Part shown: one piece after another, positions 8,577-17,968 of the stretch
Numbering within the stretch: position 1 is the first letter of the stretch
Layout of the letters: each line of letters begins with the position of its first letter
From: an uncultured Pelagibacteraceae bacterium
GTDB lineage: Bacteria > Pseudomonadota > Alphaproteobacteria > Pelagibacterales > AG-422-B15
Assembly (NCBI GenBank): GCA_902519835.1
Contig: CABYLU010000010.1
Location: 1 to 33,836, forward strand
Direction: 5' to 3'
Length of the DNA stretch: 33,836 nt
Position numbers and translations under genes: made by a program
The notes under the pieces: generated by a model
The model's input: only the letters and a program-made list of their open reading frames with translations
What the model was told of the DNA's origin: nothing
The model's database searches: none

Positions 8577-10450
8577 TATTTTTGCCACCAGCCTGTTTTC
8601 TTGTTCTTAATCTCTTTAAGAGTGGCTTTCGGGCTTTTATTTTTTGTCCTAGAGGAGTTTGTCAATTCATCTTTTTCTGTCTTTTTGTCCTTTCCCCTTT
8701 CCTTTATTGTCTTTTTTTTGATCGATCTTTCATTGTTCTTTTTAGTCTTACTTTTTACGCTGGTTGCCTTGCTTTTATTCTTAGACTCATCTGTTTCAAA
8801 AATGATTTCTTCATTTTTAAATGAATCATCTCCTAATAAATTAATCTTAACTTTTCTAGATGATTCAATATTATCTATTTCTTTTTGAAAATTTGTTAAT
8901 ATAAGATTTTTAATATAAGGACTTATTTTTAAACTCAATTTTTTTGTTTTCTTTTTATTTAATTCTTCATTGATCTGGTATAAAAATTTCTGAACTATTG
9001 AATGATGGCTAAGTTCGGTTTTCCATTCAATGAAGCTTTGCCTTAGACGTTGTCGTGACATTTCTAACAATCCAAATTGACTTATTCTTGAGACTTGCGT
9101 TCTTGCCCGATCTTTTTTTACAAGCTCTTTAATCTTACGTTCAACTTGACGATTATTTCTCATTTCATACATATCAATGAAATCGACAACAATTAACCCT
9201 GAGAGATCACGTATTTTAATTTGCTTTGCTATTTCTGTCGCTGCTTCTAAATTTGTCTTTAGGGCAGTCTTTTCAATGTTTCTCTCTTTTGTTGCTCCTC
9301 CTGAGTTTACATCAATAGCAACTAATGCTTCAGTTGGGTTAATTACTAAGTAACCTCCAGATTTAAGTTTTACCTCAGTATCGAACATCTTAATTATTTC
9401 TTTTTCGATCTTATGTTTAGTAAAAAGCGGCTCTTTACTTTTATATAATTTTACAAATTTTGAGTTACCAGGCAAAACTTGAGACATATATTTTTTTGTT
9501 TCCTTGTAGGCATCATTACCCTGTACCAAAATTTCCTTCATTTCTTTCGAGTAGATATCCCTTACTATTCTTCTTAGTAAATTCCCTTCTTCGTGTATTA
9601 GTGCAGGGGCAATTGCTTTTTTTGTCTCATTTACTATTTGTGCCCACAATTTATTAAGAGTTGAATAATCTTTTTTGATTTCATTTTTTGTACGATTTAA
9701 TCCAGCAGTTCTAATAATTAAACCCATTTCAGCTGGTACTTTTAGCTCTTCAATTATTTTTTTTAATTTTTTTCTGTCATCAGATATAGAAATTTTTCTT
9801 GAAACTCCTTTAGTTTTTGTAGAGTTAGGCATTAAAACTGAATATTTCCCTGCAAGTGAAATATACGAAGTTAAAGCAGCTCCTTTATTGCCCCTTTCTT
9901 CTTTAACAACCTGCACTAAGATAAGTTGACCTGTTTTTATTACTTCTTGAATTTTATACGAACGATAAAGCCTTCTTCTTAAGCTATAGGTATTTTTTCG
10001 CTTAATAGGTTTTTTTTCTATTTCATTATCTTTGTTTTCTTCATTACTGCCTAAATCTAAATCATCTTTATTATTTATTTCAGTAATTTGGCTTCCAATA
10101 GAGTCAGTGTCGTTCTGAACATCTTTAGTGTCGTCAATATCCTCTGAATTATGCTCTTCTTCTAATTCAGCTTCAGCTTGAATAAGAGCCTCTCTATCTG
10201 CTACAGGAATTTGAAAATAATTCGGGTGTATCTCGCCAAACGCTAAGAAGCCATTTTTTTCCGACCCAATATCTACGAAAGCTGCTTGTAAAGAAGCCTC
10301 GATTCTTGAAACTTTACCTAAATAAATATTTCCCTTTAAATTCTTCCTAGAGATAGACTCAAATTCAAAATCTTCCAATTCATTATCAGATAATAACGCA
10401 AATTGAGTTTGAGTCTCATTCGAACCATCGATGAGTATTTTTTGTGACAT
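8576..10450 (-). CDS. rne: Ribonuclease E/G family endoribonuclease, zinc-link cysteines absent
   Basis: This 624-residue protein is the main endonuclease of mRNA decay and rRNA/tRNA processing. Its S1 RNA-binding domain (about 35-205) is split by an acidic insert at 90-150, as in other alphaproteobacterial RNase E. The DNase I-like catalytic domain keeps both metal-binding aspartates, D380 in VAIDVNSGGAT and D423 in LIVVDFIDM. After EMSRQRLRQSF at 464-473 the usual CPxCxGTG zinc-link is missing; I see no cysteine in the whole protein. The C-terminal tail (about 540-620) is lysine-rich and disordered, with far less length than the E. coli degradosome scaffold, and ends in GWWQK, an alphaproteobacterial hallmark. 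It is upstream of and overlaps the M48 protease gene. Confidence 0.92.
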   Translation of the reverse strand: MSQKILIDGSNETQTQFALLSDNELEDFEFESISRKNLKGNIYLGKVSRIEASLQAAFVDIGSEKNGFLAFGEIHPNYFQIPVADREALIQAEAELEEEHNSEDIDDTKDVQNDTDSIGSQITEINNKDDLDLGSNEENKDNEIEKKPIKRKNTYSLRRRLYRSYKIQEVIKTGQLILVQVVKEERGNKGAALTSYISLAGKYSVLMPNSTKTKGVSRKISISDDRKKLKKIIEELKVPAEMGLIIRTAGLNRTKNEIKKDYSTLNKLWAQIVNETKKAIAPALIHEEGNLLRRIVRDIYSKEMKEILVQGNDAYKETKKYMSQVLPGNSKFVKLYKSKEPLFTKHKIEKEIIKMFDTEVKLKSGGYLVINPTEALVAIDVNSGGATKERNIEKTALKTNLEAATEIAKQIKIRDLSGLIVVDFIDMYEMRNNRQVERKIKELVKKDRARTQVSRISQFGLLEMSRQRLRQSFIEWKTELSHHSIVQKFLYQINEELNKKKTKKLSLKISPYIKNLILTNFQKEIDNIESSRKVKINLLGDDSFKNEEIIFETDESKNKSKATSVKSKTKKNNERSIKKKTIKERGKDKKTEKDELTNSSRTKNKSPKATLKEIKNKKTGWWQK

Positions 10451-10663
10451 TTAAGAAAACCTTTCAAAGTAATAACCACATTAAGTGGCATAGAATATAT
10501 GTATGTGAATATGTTTGTTTTAATCATAATAATTATCTAACTATATGATTGTATTGTTATATTTAGAATTTACAAAAATCAATGATTTATTATTTTGATT
10601 TTTTAAGCAAAAATTGAGTATTTTAAGTCAAATCAACGCCATATTTTTATTTAATTATTCGAT

Positions 10664-13057
10664 ATGAACATGATTCAAACAATTAAATTATTTAGCTACG
10701 TAGGAATCATTCTTTTTTTTGTAATATTTGGAATAATTTTATATTTTATATTTCAATTGCCAGACGACTCAAGTTTGCAGAATTACAAACCAAATGTAAT
10801 GAGCAGAATTCATGCATCAAACGGTGATCTTGTAAAGGAATTTTCAAAAGAATACCGGATCTTTATACCAATAAAAGATATCCCTAATGATTTAAAGAAT
10901 GCATTTATTTCTGCAGAAGATAAAAATTTTTACAGACATTACGGAGTTGACCCAGTTGGAATCATGCGTGCTTTGGCCAAAAATATTATCAATCTTTTTA
11001 ATGAAAAAAGGCCGGAGGGCGCATCAACAATTACTCAACAGGTTGCTAAAAATTTTCTTTTATCTGATGAATTGAGCATAAATCGAAAAATTAAAGAAGG
11101 TCTTCTTGCGCTAAAAATTGAACAAACATTACCCAAAGAAAGAATTTTAGAACTCTATTTAAATCAAATTTATCTTGGATCTGGAACTTATGGTATTGCT
11201 GCAGCATCAAATAGATACTTTAAAAAATCTCTGAGCGAACTTGATATCCATGAAATGGCTTTTCTGGCAGCTCTCCCTAAGGCACCTAGCAGATATAATC
11301 CTGAAAGAAATTATGATATGGCATTTGAAAGAAGAAACTGGGTACTCGAAAGAATGTTTGTGAACGGGTATATTGATAAGTATGAATTAAATTCGTTAAA
11401 AAAAATCCCTATTAATACCTATTTAAAAGAAAATAACAGAGTCTTTGCAAATGATTATTATCTTGAGGAAATTAGAAAAAAAATAATTTTAATTTTTGGT
11501 GAAGATTATTTATATAATGGGGGATTGTCAGTCAGATCATCTCTGAATACTGAAATTCAAATTACTGCCGATAATGCTTTGAAGAAAGGGCTGCTTCAAT
11601 ATGATAAGAGGCATGGCTTTCGTGGACCAATAGCTAATGATGTAAGCAATGATTGGCACTTAAAATATAAAAAAAATAATCCTCCTCATAATTTTTTAAT
11701 TGCAAAAATCACTAAATTTAATGAAAAAAATAATAATGCTCAAGTTGAAGTTATTTTAAAAGATGAAAAAATTCACGCAGAACTTGTTAATTTTAAATGG
11801 GCAAGAACCAGTCTCCCTGGCGGTTATTTAGGACCTAAAATTAACAAGGCAAGTGATATTCTACAATTGAACGATATTATTTACGTTTCAAGTGACAGTC
11901 AGCAAAGTTACAGCTTAGAGCAAATTCCAAAAATTAACGGAGGCATTATTATAATGGACCCTTATACAGGAAGAGTTTTTGCTTTATCGGGCGGATTTGA
12001 TTTCAATAAATCTAATTTTAACAGAGTCATACAAGCCAAGCGACAACCTGGCTCATCTTTTAAACCATTTGTTTATATGTCTGCTTTAGAAAATGGTTTA
12101 CAGCCTAATAGTTTGATACTCGATGCTCCCTTTGTTGTTGATCAGGGTTCAGATTTAGGTAAATGGAAGCCTGAAAATTATGGTAAGAAGTTTTATGGAC
12201 CGTCTACTCTAAGGAAAGGAATAGAAAATTCTCGAAATTTAATGACGATAAGAATAGCTCAATATTTAGGAATGGAAAAGGTAGCGGAAATTGCAAATAG
12301 GGCAGGGGTAATGGAAAATATGCCAAACGTACTCTCGATGGCTCTAGGGGCAGGAGAAACGACACTTATTGATCTTACTGCGGCCTATGCTTCTTTTGTA
12401 AATGGAGGAAAGAAAGTAGAACCAAGTCTTATTGATAGGATTCAAGACAGAAGAGGCAAGAATATTTTTTTAGAAAATTTTGCAGCATGTACTAATTGTG
12501 AAGATCCGTACATTGAGGAAAATCCGATGCCGAATCTTGTTAATTCATCAGTAAGCATATTTGATGAAGCTAAATCTTATCAAATGGTTTCTATTTTAAA
12601 AGGAGCTGTTGATAGGGGCACTGGAAGAAAAACAAAAATTGATGGAATAGAAATAGCTGGTAAAACTGGGACAACAAATAATAATACAGATGCTTGGTTT
12701 ATTGGATTTACCTCAGATTTAATCATTGGTGTATATGCTGGTTTCGACAGACCCAAGACACTAGGTAAAAGAGAAACGGGATCATCGGTTGCCGTGCCAA
12801 TTTTTCGAGATTTTGTAAAAAATTATTACCAAGAAAAGCCAATTTTACCTTTCACTATTCCTAATGGAATTGAGTTAATTAAGATCAATTATGATACAGG
12901 AAAAATAGCAGGCGACTTTAACAGCAGTGAAAGTGTCTATGAAGCATTTAGTAAAAGTGATAAACTTGTAAGTAGTGGTGAAATTCTTGTTGGTTCTGAG
13001 GGCTTTCAAATAATTGAGGTTGCAGATGAAGTTATGGAGGAGTATGTAATTTATTAG
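10664..13057 (+). CDS. mrcA: Penicillin-binding protein 1A (bifunctional peptidoglycan synthase)
   Basis: This 797-residue inner-membrane enzyme polymerises glycan strands and cross-links peptides. It has an N-terminal membrane anchor at about 9-30. The GT51 transglycosylase domain shows EDKNFYRHYGVDP with catalytic E85, then GASTITQQVAKN and QIYLGSGTYGIAAAS. A central OB-like region (about 315-410) follows. The transpeptidase domain carries SSFK at 464-467 in RQPGSSFKPF, a NSRN motif and KTGTTNN. All three penicillin-binding motifs are present. The stop is followed two bases later by the prfB start, so the two are probably co-transcribed. The divergent rne gene begins about 210 bases upstream. 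Confidence 0.95.
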   Translation: MNMIQTIKLFSYVGIILFFVIFGIILYFIFQLPDDSSLQNYKPNVMSRIHASNGDLVKEFSKEYRIFIPIKDIPNDLKNAFISAEDKNFYRHYGVDPVGIMRALAKNIINLFNEKRPEGASTITQQVAKNFLLSDELSINRKIKEGLLALKIEQTLPKERILELYLNQIYLGSGTYGIAAASNRYFKKSLSELDIHEMAFLAALPKAPSRYNPERNYDMAFERRNWVLERMFVNGYIDKYELNSLKKIPINTYLKENNRVFANDYYLEEIRKKIILIFGEDYLYNGGLSVRSSLNTEIQITADNALKKGLLQYDKRHGFRGPIANDVSNDWHLKYKKNNPPHNFLIAKITKFNEKNNNAQVEVILKDEKIHAELVNFKWARTSLPGGYLGPKINKASDILQLNDIIYVSSDSQQSYSLEQIPKINGGIIIMDPYTGRVFALSGGFDFNKSNFNRVIQAKRQPGSSFKPFVYMSALENGLQPNSLILDAPFVVDQGSDLGKWKPENYGKKFYGPSTLRKGIENSRNLMTIRIAQYLGMEKVAEIANRAGVMENMPNVLSMALGAGETTLIDLTAAYASFVNGGKKVEPSLIDRIQDRRGKNIFLENFAACTNCEDPYIEENPMPNLVNSSVSIFDEAKSYQMVSILKGAVDRGTGRKTKIDGIEIAGKTGTTNNNTDAWFIGFTSDLIIGVYAGFDRPKTLGKRETGSSVAVPIFRDFVKNYYQEKPILPFTIPNGIELIKINYDTGKIAGDFNSSESVYEAFSKSDKLVSSGEILVGSEGFQIIEVADEVMEEYVIY

Positions 13058-13059
13058 TT

Positions 13060-14146
13060 ATGGAAAATGATTTTTCAAATTTATTAGCTGAAGCAAATAA
13101 AAAACTTGATTTTGTACGGAGTCATCTTTGACTTAGAAGAATTACAAAAGCAATTATTTAAATTAAAAGCTCTAAGTGAAGAAGAAAATTTTTGGTCAGA
13201 CAATGAAAAGGCCAAAAAAGTAATGGTCGAAATAAGTGAATTAGACCAAAACATCAAACTAATTTCTGATTTTGAAAAGAAAATAACTGAAGTTAAAGAT
13301 TATTTTAATCTTGCAACTGAGGAAGGCGATCAATTGATGATCAGCGAGTGTAACAACACGCTAAAAGAACTTTTAAGCGACTTAGAGAAGTCTGAGTTTC
13401 AAATGCAATTCAACGGTGAAGCTGATTCGAATAGTTGTTATTTGGAAATACATGCTGGAGCAGGAGGAACTGAAAGTCAAGATTGGGCGCAAATGTTACA
13501 AAGAATGTACATGCGGTGGTCAGAGAGAAAAAAATTTCAATTCAAAATAGTGTATGAGTCATTTGGCGAAGAGGCAGGTATCAAATCATGTACCGTTTTA
13601 GTAGAGGGCAAATATGCATTCGGATATTTAAAAAGAGAGTCTGGTATCCATCGATTAGTAAGAATTTCACCATTTGATTCAAATTCAAGAAGGCACACTA
13701 GTTTTTCATCAGTATGGATTTCACCGTATGTTGATGAAACTATTGAAATTAATCTTCAAGAAAAAGATATGAGAATAGATACTTTCAGAGCTTCTGGCGC
13801 TGGAGGTCAACATGTAAATACGACCGATAGCGCAATAAGAATAACACACGTCCCAACAGGTATTGTCGTTCAATGTCAAAATGAAAGATCTCAACATAAA
13901 AATAAGGCAACAGCTATCAATCTCCTCAAATCAAAATTATATGAAATGGAAATGCAAAAAATTGAATCTAAAAAAAAAGCTTCTGAGGATAAAAAATCTG
14001 ATATTGGCTGGGGTAATCAGATAAGATCTTATGTTTTGCATCCATATAGAATGGTGAAGGACCTAAGAAGTGATTATGAAGATAGTGATCCAGATGCAGT
14101 CTTAGACGGTGATATTGATAAATTGATCTTCTCGAATATTAAATAA
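13060..14146 (+). CDS. prfB: Peptide chain release factor 2 with programmed +1 frameshift
   Basis: RF2 recognises UAA and UGA stop codons and triggers peptide release. The gene is read as 13060-13128 joined to 13130-14146: 23 codons, then an in-frame TGA at 13129-13131 in the slippery context CTTTGAC, preceded by the Shine-Dalgarno-like CGGAG at 13117-13121. Slipping +1 continues as D-L-E-E-L and gives about 361 residues, the normal length. Scarce RF2 lets the ribosome pause and shift, the classic autoregulatory loop. Domain evidence includes the SPF tripeptide in RISPFDSNSRRHTSF and the catalytic GGQ in SGAGGQHVNTTDSA. A start at 13106 in the second frame is an artefact of the frameshift. 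Confidence 0.95.
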
Positions 14147-14149
14147 AGT

Positions 14150-16693
14150 ATGAGTAAGAATAAAAAAATATCAATTTATATAACTATATCGATATCAGCA
14201 TTGATCTTTCTACTTATTTCATTTGTTTCAATTAAAGCATCATTAGGAGGATTAAACCTTAATATCTTTGGCAAGGGAATATCAGATGAACTGAAACAAA
14301 ATTACTCTTTTGACTCAGATATAGAAAATATAGTTCTAAAAAGATCTAATAAAAAGGGATTTTATATAGAAATAGAAAAAATTCAAATTAGTGATGCAAA
14401 TGGTTTGGTATTAGAGACAAGTTTAATTAGTTGGGACTTCGATTTATTTAATCTAATTACATTTTCAATAGATGAAAAAAATAAAATTTCATCTGAAAAA
14501 ATAAAGATTTCTAATGATGATTTTCAAATATTCATCAATAATTTTAATATAGAATTTGATGAGCTTGAAAGAGTAGTTGTCTCTAGCAAAAAAATAGACC
14601 TTAAGTCAAAGCATTATGATCTCAACTTTGAGTCATTCGAAAATAACATATTAATTAACACAAATTCTATTTTTGAACTTTTTGAATCTAAGAGTTTAAT
14701 TTCAGCAAATCTCTCAATAAATGAACAAAATTTTCAAACAAATTTTGAGTTTATTCCAGCTAATCAGCAAATAATTATTTTAAAGTTCAGTGGAGACCAT
14801 TTTTACATGAATGAAACAAGTAAAATAGAATACAATACTAAGTACAAAAATATAAAAACTAAACTTGATATTAATTCAAAAAAAGACTCATTAATAAATA
14901 TTCTTAACTTAAATAATGAAAGTCAATTATATCCATTTATAAATAGTTTTAAGGGCTGGCAATCTATTACGCTTGAGACAAACTTTAATTATGAGAAAAG
15001 AAATATAATAAATTCTGCGATCAGAAATATATATCTCAATATATCTGGGATCTATGAATTAAATACATTAATGCCCAATGATAAATTTTATCAAAACTTC
15101 GGGGATGTAACAAAATACGATATAGATTTTTATAATGATAAAGAGAAATATGTAATCGATATAAATCATTTTAAAAATGATCAATTAATTCTCAAAAAGG
15201 GTAGTTTTTTTAAGTTAAATTACGACCTAAACAATGCAAATATTAATTTGGTAACGAGTATTCATAAAGATGCTGCAATAATATATTTGCAAAATACTAT
15301 TTTATCACGTGAGACTAGAACTGATCGTGTAAGTAGTTTTCTTCAACAAAATTTAAATGAGAATAATGACATAACTCTAAATTTTAATATTGATCCGACT
15401 TCAAATAATATAATCGAATCTCTTAAAAATTTATATGTTGCTTCTTCAGGAGAATTAAACACAAACTTTATTTTTGATGACAATGAAAATCCTAATTTTA
15501 TATCAGGTCATGTAAATTATTATATTGAAATTGAAAATTTAGAAACTTCAAACCCCTTATTTAAGGGACTAATAAATTTATCAGACACAACAGCCTTTAT
15601 AAGACAAATTAATTTAAATAAAAATAATGAGACAAATTTGAAAATTCAATTTGAAGGCGATACAAATACACTCAATGATAGTTTAATAACATTTGATTCG
15701 CTCGATAGTGAAATTGATTTTAATGGTAAAGTAAAAATAACTAAAACTAATCATATTTTTTTAGAAGATTTTTCAATTAATAATAATTCAAATGTTAAGT
15801 TAAATCTCTCAGGAGATTTATCAGAGCGTATCTTAAATTTAAAAATTAGCGGCGATATCATAGATCTGTCTGCAAATAAAGTTGAAACGAAGAAAAAAGA
15901 AAGAGTTTATTATTTAAAGAGGGAAAATTATTCGATAAATACTGATGAAGTAATTTTTGCTGGAGCGGTAAGAGTAAATGATTTTAAGGCAGGAATTGAG
16001 AAACAAGGCTCAACTTTATCTGTAAATAGCCGTGCGTCTTTTATGGGGCACGAACTAAATTATTCAAGGGAAAAAAACGATAATATTGATGTAAATATTA
16101 TTGATTCAAGCGATATCACATATTTTGTAAACGATAACCACGCAGCAAAAAAACTGTTAAGTGATGGAGAATTTAAAATGACATCAATAAGAAATTTAAA
16201 TACTCAAGAAGCTGATGTAAAAATAAACTTAAATGACTTTGTGTTGATAAACACACCAGCTTCTCTCAAATTGTTGTCTCTCCCTTCAATCTCAGGTCTA
16301 GTTAGCATTGCTGAAGGTGAAGAGGGAATTCGCTTTGGGTATGGAGAAATTAATTATGTAGAAACAGAAAACAAATTTAATGAAATTGAAGCTTTTGCTG
16401 TTAGCGATAGTTTGGGTCTTATTATGGATGGAAATATTGATAGAAAAGAAAAGATTATTGATATGAAAGGAGAAATAAGTCCAATGCATCTTGTAAACGC
16501 TATTATTCAAAAATTACCTATTTTGGGACCAATAATCGTAGGAAACGAAGGAGAAGGAATGTTTTCAATAGATTTTTTAATGACGGGATCTTCTGACGAT
16601 CCCGAAGTGAAGTCTAATCCATTAACAATAATTAAGCCTAGAATAATAGAAAGAGCAATAGAAGCTATTGAAAGTGGTTCAACTATCCAATAA
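14150..16693 (+). CDS. AsmA/YhdP-like envelope protein (DUF3971-type)
   Basis: This 847-residue protein has one N-terminal membrane segment (about 8-30) and a long periplasmic region rich in alternating hydrophobic and polar residues, consistent with repeated beta-strand modules. The C-terminal segment (about 690-830: INYVETENKFNEIEAFAVSD, then IPLGPIIVG-like KLPILGPIIVGNEGEG and TGSSDDPEVKSNP) resembles the AsmA-like C-terminal domain of YhdP and relatives. Such proteins are thought to be bridge-like carriers of phospholipid between inner and outer membrane. The body is strongly divergent and AT-rich, so only the C-terminus gives the call. The start follows the prfB stop by three bases. The last eleven bases overlap the convergent tyrS. 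Confidence 0.72.
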   Translation: MSKNKKISIYITISISALIFLLISFVSIKASLGGLNLNIFGKGISDELKQNYSFDSDIENIVLKRSNKKGFYIEIEKIQISDANGLVLETSLISWDFDLFNLITFSIDEKNKISSEKIKISNDDFQIFINNFNIEFDELERVVVSSKKIDLKSKHYDLNFESFENNILINTNSIFELFESKSLISANLSINEQNFQTNFEFIPANQQIIILKFSGDHFYMNETSKIEYNTKYKNIKTKLDINSKKDSLINILNLNNESQLYPFINSFKGWQSITLETNFNYEKRNIINSAIRNIYLNISGIYELNTLMPNDKFYQNFGDVTKYDIDFYNDKEKYVIDINHFKNDQLILKKGSFFKLNYDLNNANINLVTSIHKDAAIIYLQNTILSRETRTDRVSSFLQQNLNENNDITLNFNIDPTSNNIIESLKNLYVASSGELNTNFIFDDNENPNFISGHVNYYIEIENLETSNPLFKGLINLSDTTAFIRQINLNKNNETNLKIQFEGDTNTLNDSLITFDSLDSEIDFNGKVKITKTNHIFLEDFSINNNSNVKLNLSGDLSERILNLKISGDIIDLSANKVETKKKERVYYLKRENYSINTDEVIFAGAVRVNDFKAGIEKQGSTLSVNSRASFMGHELNYSREKNDNIDVNIIDSSDITYFVNDNHAAKKLLSDGEFKMTSIRNLNTQEADVKINLNDFVLINTPASLKLLSLPSISGLVSIAEGEEGIRFGYGEINYVETENKFNEIEAFAVSDSLGLIMDGNIDRKEKIIDMKGEISPMHLVNAIIQKLPILGPIIVGNEGEGMFSIDFLMTGSSDDPEVKSNPLTIIKPRIIERAIEAIESGSTIQ

Positions 16694-17918
16694 TCACTTT
16701 GAAGTGTTTTTTCTTGCCAACACTTATTACATTTTCAAACTGTGTAATTTGATCATAGTCTAACAACTGAAGCTCGTTTTCTACTATTTTTCCGTTTAAT
16801 TTTACACCTTTACCACGTATCAATTTCCTACTTTCAGATTTTGAGTTAGCATATTTCATTTGAACGATAAGATCTGATAATAGAGCACCATTTTGCACAT
16901 CCTCGTTGCTTAAATTGAGAGTAGGCATATCTTCAGACAAGACTTTATTTTCAAATATTTGTTTTGCCGCCTGCTCAGCTTTACTTGAATTTTCAATCCC
17001 ATGAAGCATAGCAGTTACCTCGTTTGCAAGTATTATCTTTAAATCATTTATATTTTTTGATGAGTTTTGTTCATAGCTGTCTATTTGTTCTTTACTCAAA
17101 TCTGTGAAAAGTTTCATGAAACGAATTACGTCTCTGTCGTCTACGTTTCTCCAAAACTGCCAGTAATCGTAAGCTGATAGAAGGTCATTATTAAGCCATA
17201 TTGCTCCATCAGCTGTTTTACCCATTTTATCACCATTAGAATTAGTGAGAAGTGGAGTTGTGAGTCCAAAAACTTCCTTGCCATTTACTCTTCTTATGAG
17301 CTCCACTCCATTTACAATATTACCCCATTGATCAGAGCCCCCAATCTGTAAGATGCACGAATTTCGATTATTAAGCTCATAGAAGTCATAAGCTTGAAAT
17401 ATCATATAATTAAACTCTACAAAACTAAGAGACTGTTCTCTTTCAAGACGAATTTTTACACTATCAAATGTTAACATTTTATTTATTGTAAAATGTTTCC
17501 CAAAATTTCTTAAAAAATCTACATAACTAAGCTTATCTAACCAATCTGCATTATCCATTACTAACACTTTATTCTCTTCATTCTTAAAAGATAAATATTT
17601 GTCAAAAACAGTTTTAAGATTATTTGCATTATTCTTTATTTCATCGTCAGTAAGTATTTTTCTAGTTTCATCTTTACCAGAAGGATCACCAATGCGGGTA
17701 GTTCCTGTTCCAATTAATATTATTGGGGTATGACCGTATTTTTGAAATAGGCGCATTATCATTATCTGTATTAAGCTGCCTATATGCAATGATTTAGCCG
17801 TACAATCAAAACCTATGTAAAATGTAATATTTTCAGATTTTAATTTTTTATTTAGAGATTCCTCATCAGTGCATTGATGTAAGAAACCGCGGTATTTGAG
17901 TTCTTCAATAAGTGTCAT
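16683..17918 (-). CDS. tyrS: Tyrosyl-tRNA synthetase
   Basis: This 411-residue class I synthetase charges tRNA-Tyr. It has the HIGH-equivalent HIGS at residues 45-48 within SLHIGSLIQIMIM, the tyrosine-binding QIGGSDQWGNIVNG segment, and the KMSKS-equivalent KMGKT in NGDKMGKTADGAIWL. A C-terminal S4-like RNA-binding domain follows (about 345-411, KLIRGKGVKLNGKIV). Length and architecture are those of the standard bacterial TyrRS. The gene is convergent with the AsmA-like gene, overlapping by eleven bases, and divergent from anmK with a 50-base gap that must hold both promoters. Confidence 0.96.
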   Translation of the reverse strand: MTLIEELKYRGFLHQCTDEESLNKKLKSENITFYIGFDCTAKSLHIGSLIQIMIMRLFQKYGHTPIILIGTGTTRIGDPSGKDETRKILTDDEIKNNANNLKTVFDKYLSFKNEENKVLVMDNADWLDKLSYVDFLRNFGKHFTINKMLTFDSVKIRLEREQSLSFVEFNYMIFQAYDFYELNNRNSCILQIGGSDQWGNIVNGVELIRRVNGKEVFGLTTPLLTNSNGDKMGKTADGAIWLNNDLLSAYDYWQFWRNVDDRDVIRFMKLFTDLSKEQIDSYEQNSSKNINDLKIILANEVTAMLHGIENSSKAEQAAKQIFENKVLSEDMPTLNLSNEDVQNGALLSDLIVQMKYANSKSESRKLIRGKGVKLNGKIVENELQLLDYDQITQFENVISVGKKKHFKVIIG

Positions 17919-17968
17919 TTTCTATATTCAGTAATGTATAAATTATTTAGACTAATTATACAAAATAT

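Noticed and set aside
10336..10527. 63-residue minus-strand frame over the rne start
   Set aside because: It overlaps the beginning of rne in another frame and shows no recognisable features.
13106..14146. RF2 starting at 13106 in the second frame
   Set aside because: The upstream frame 13060-13128 with CTTTGAC and the SD-like element explains the true N-terminus.
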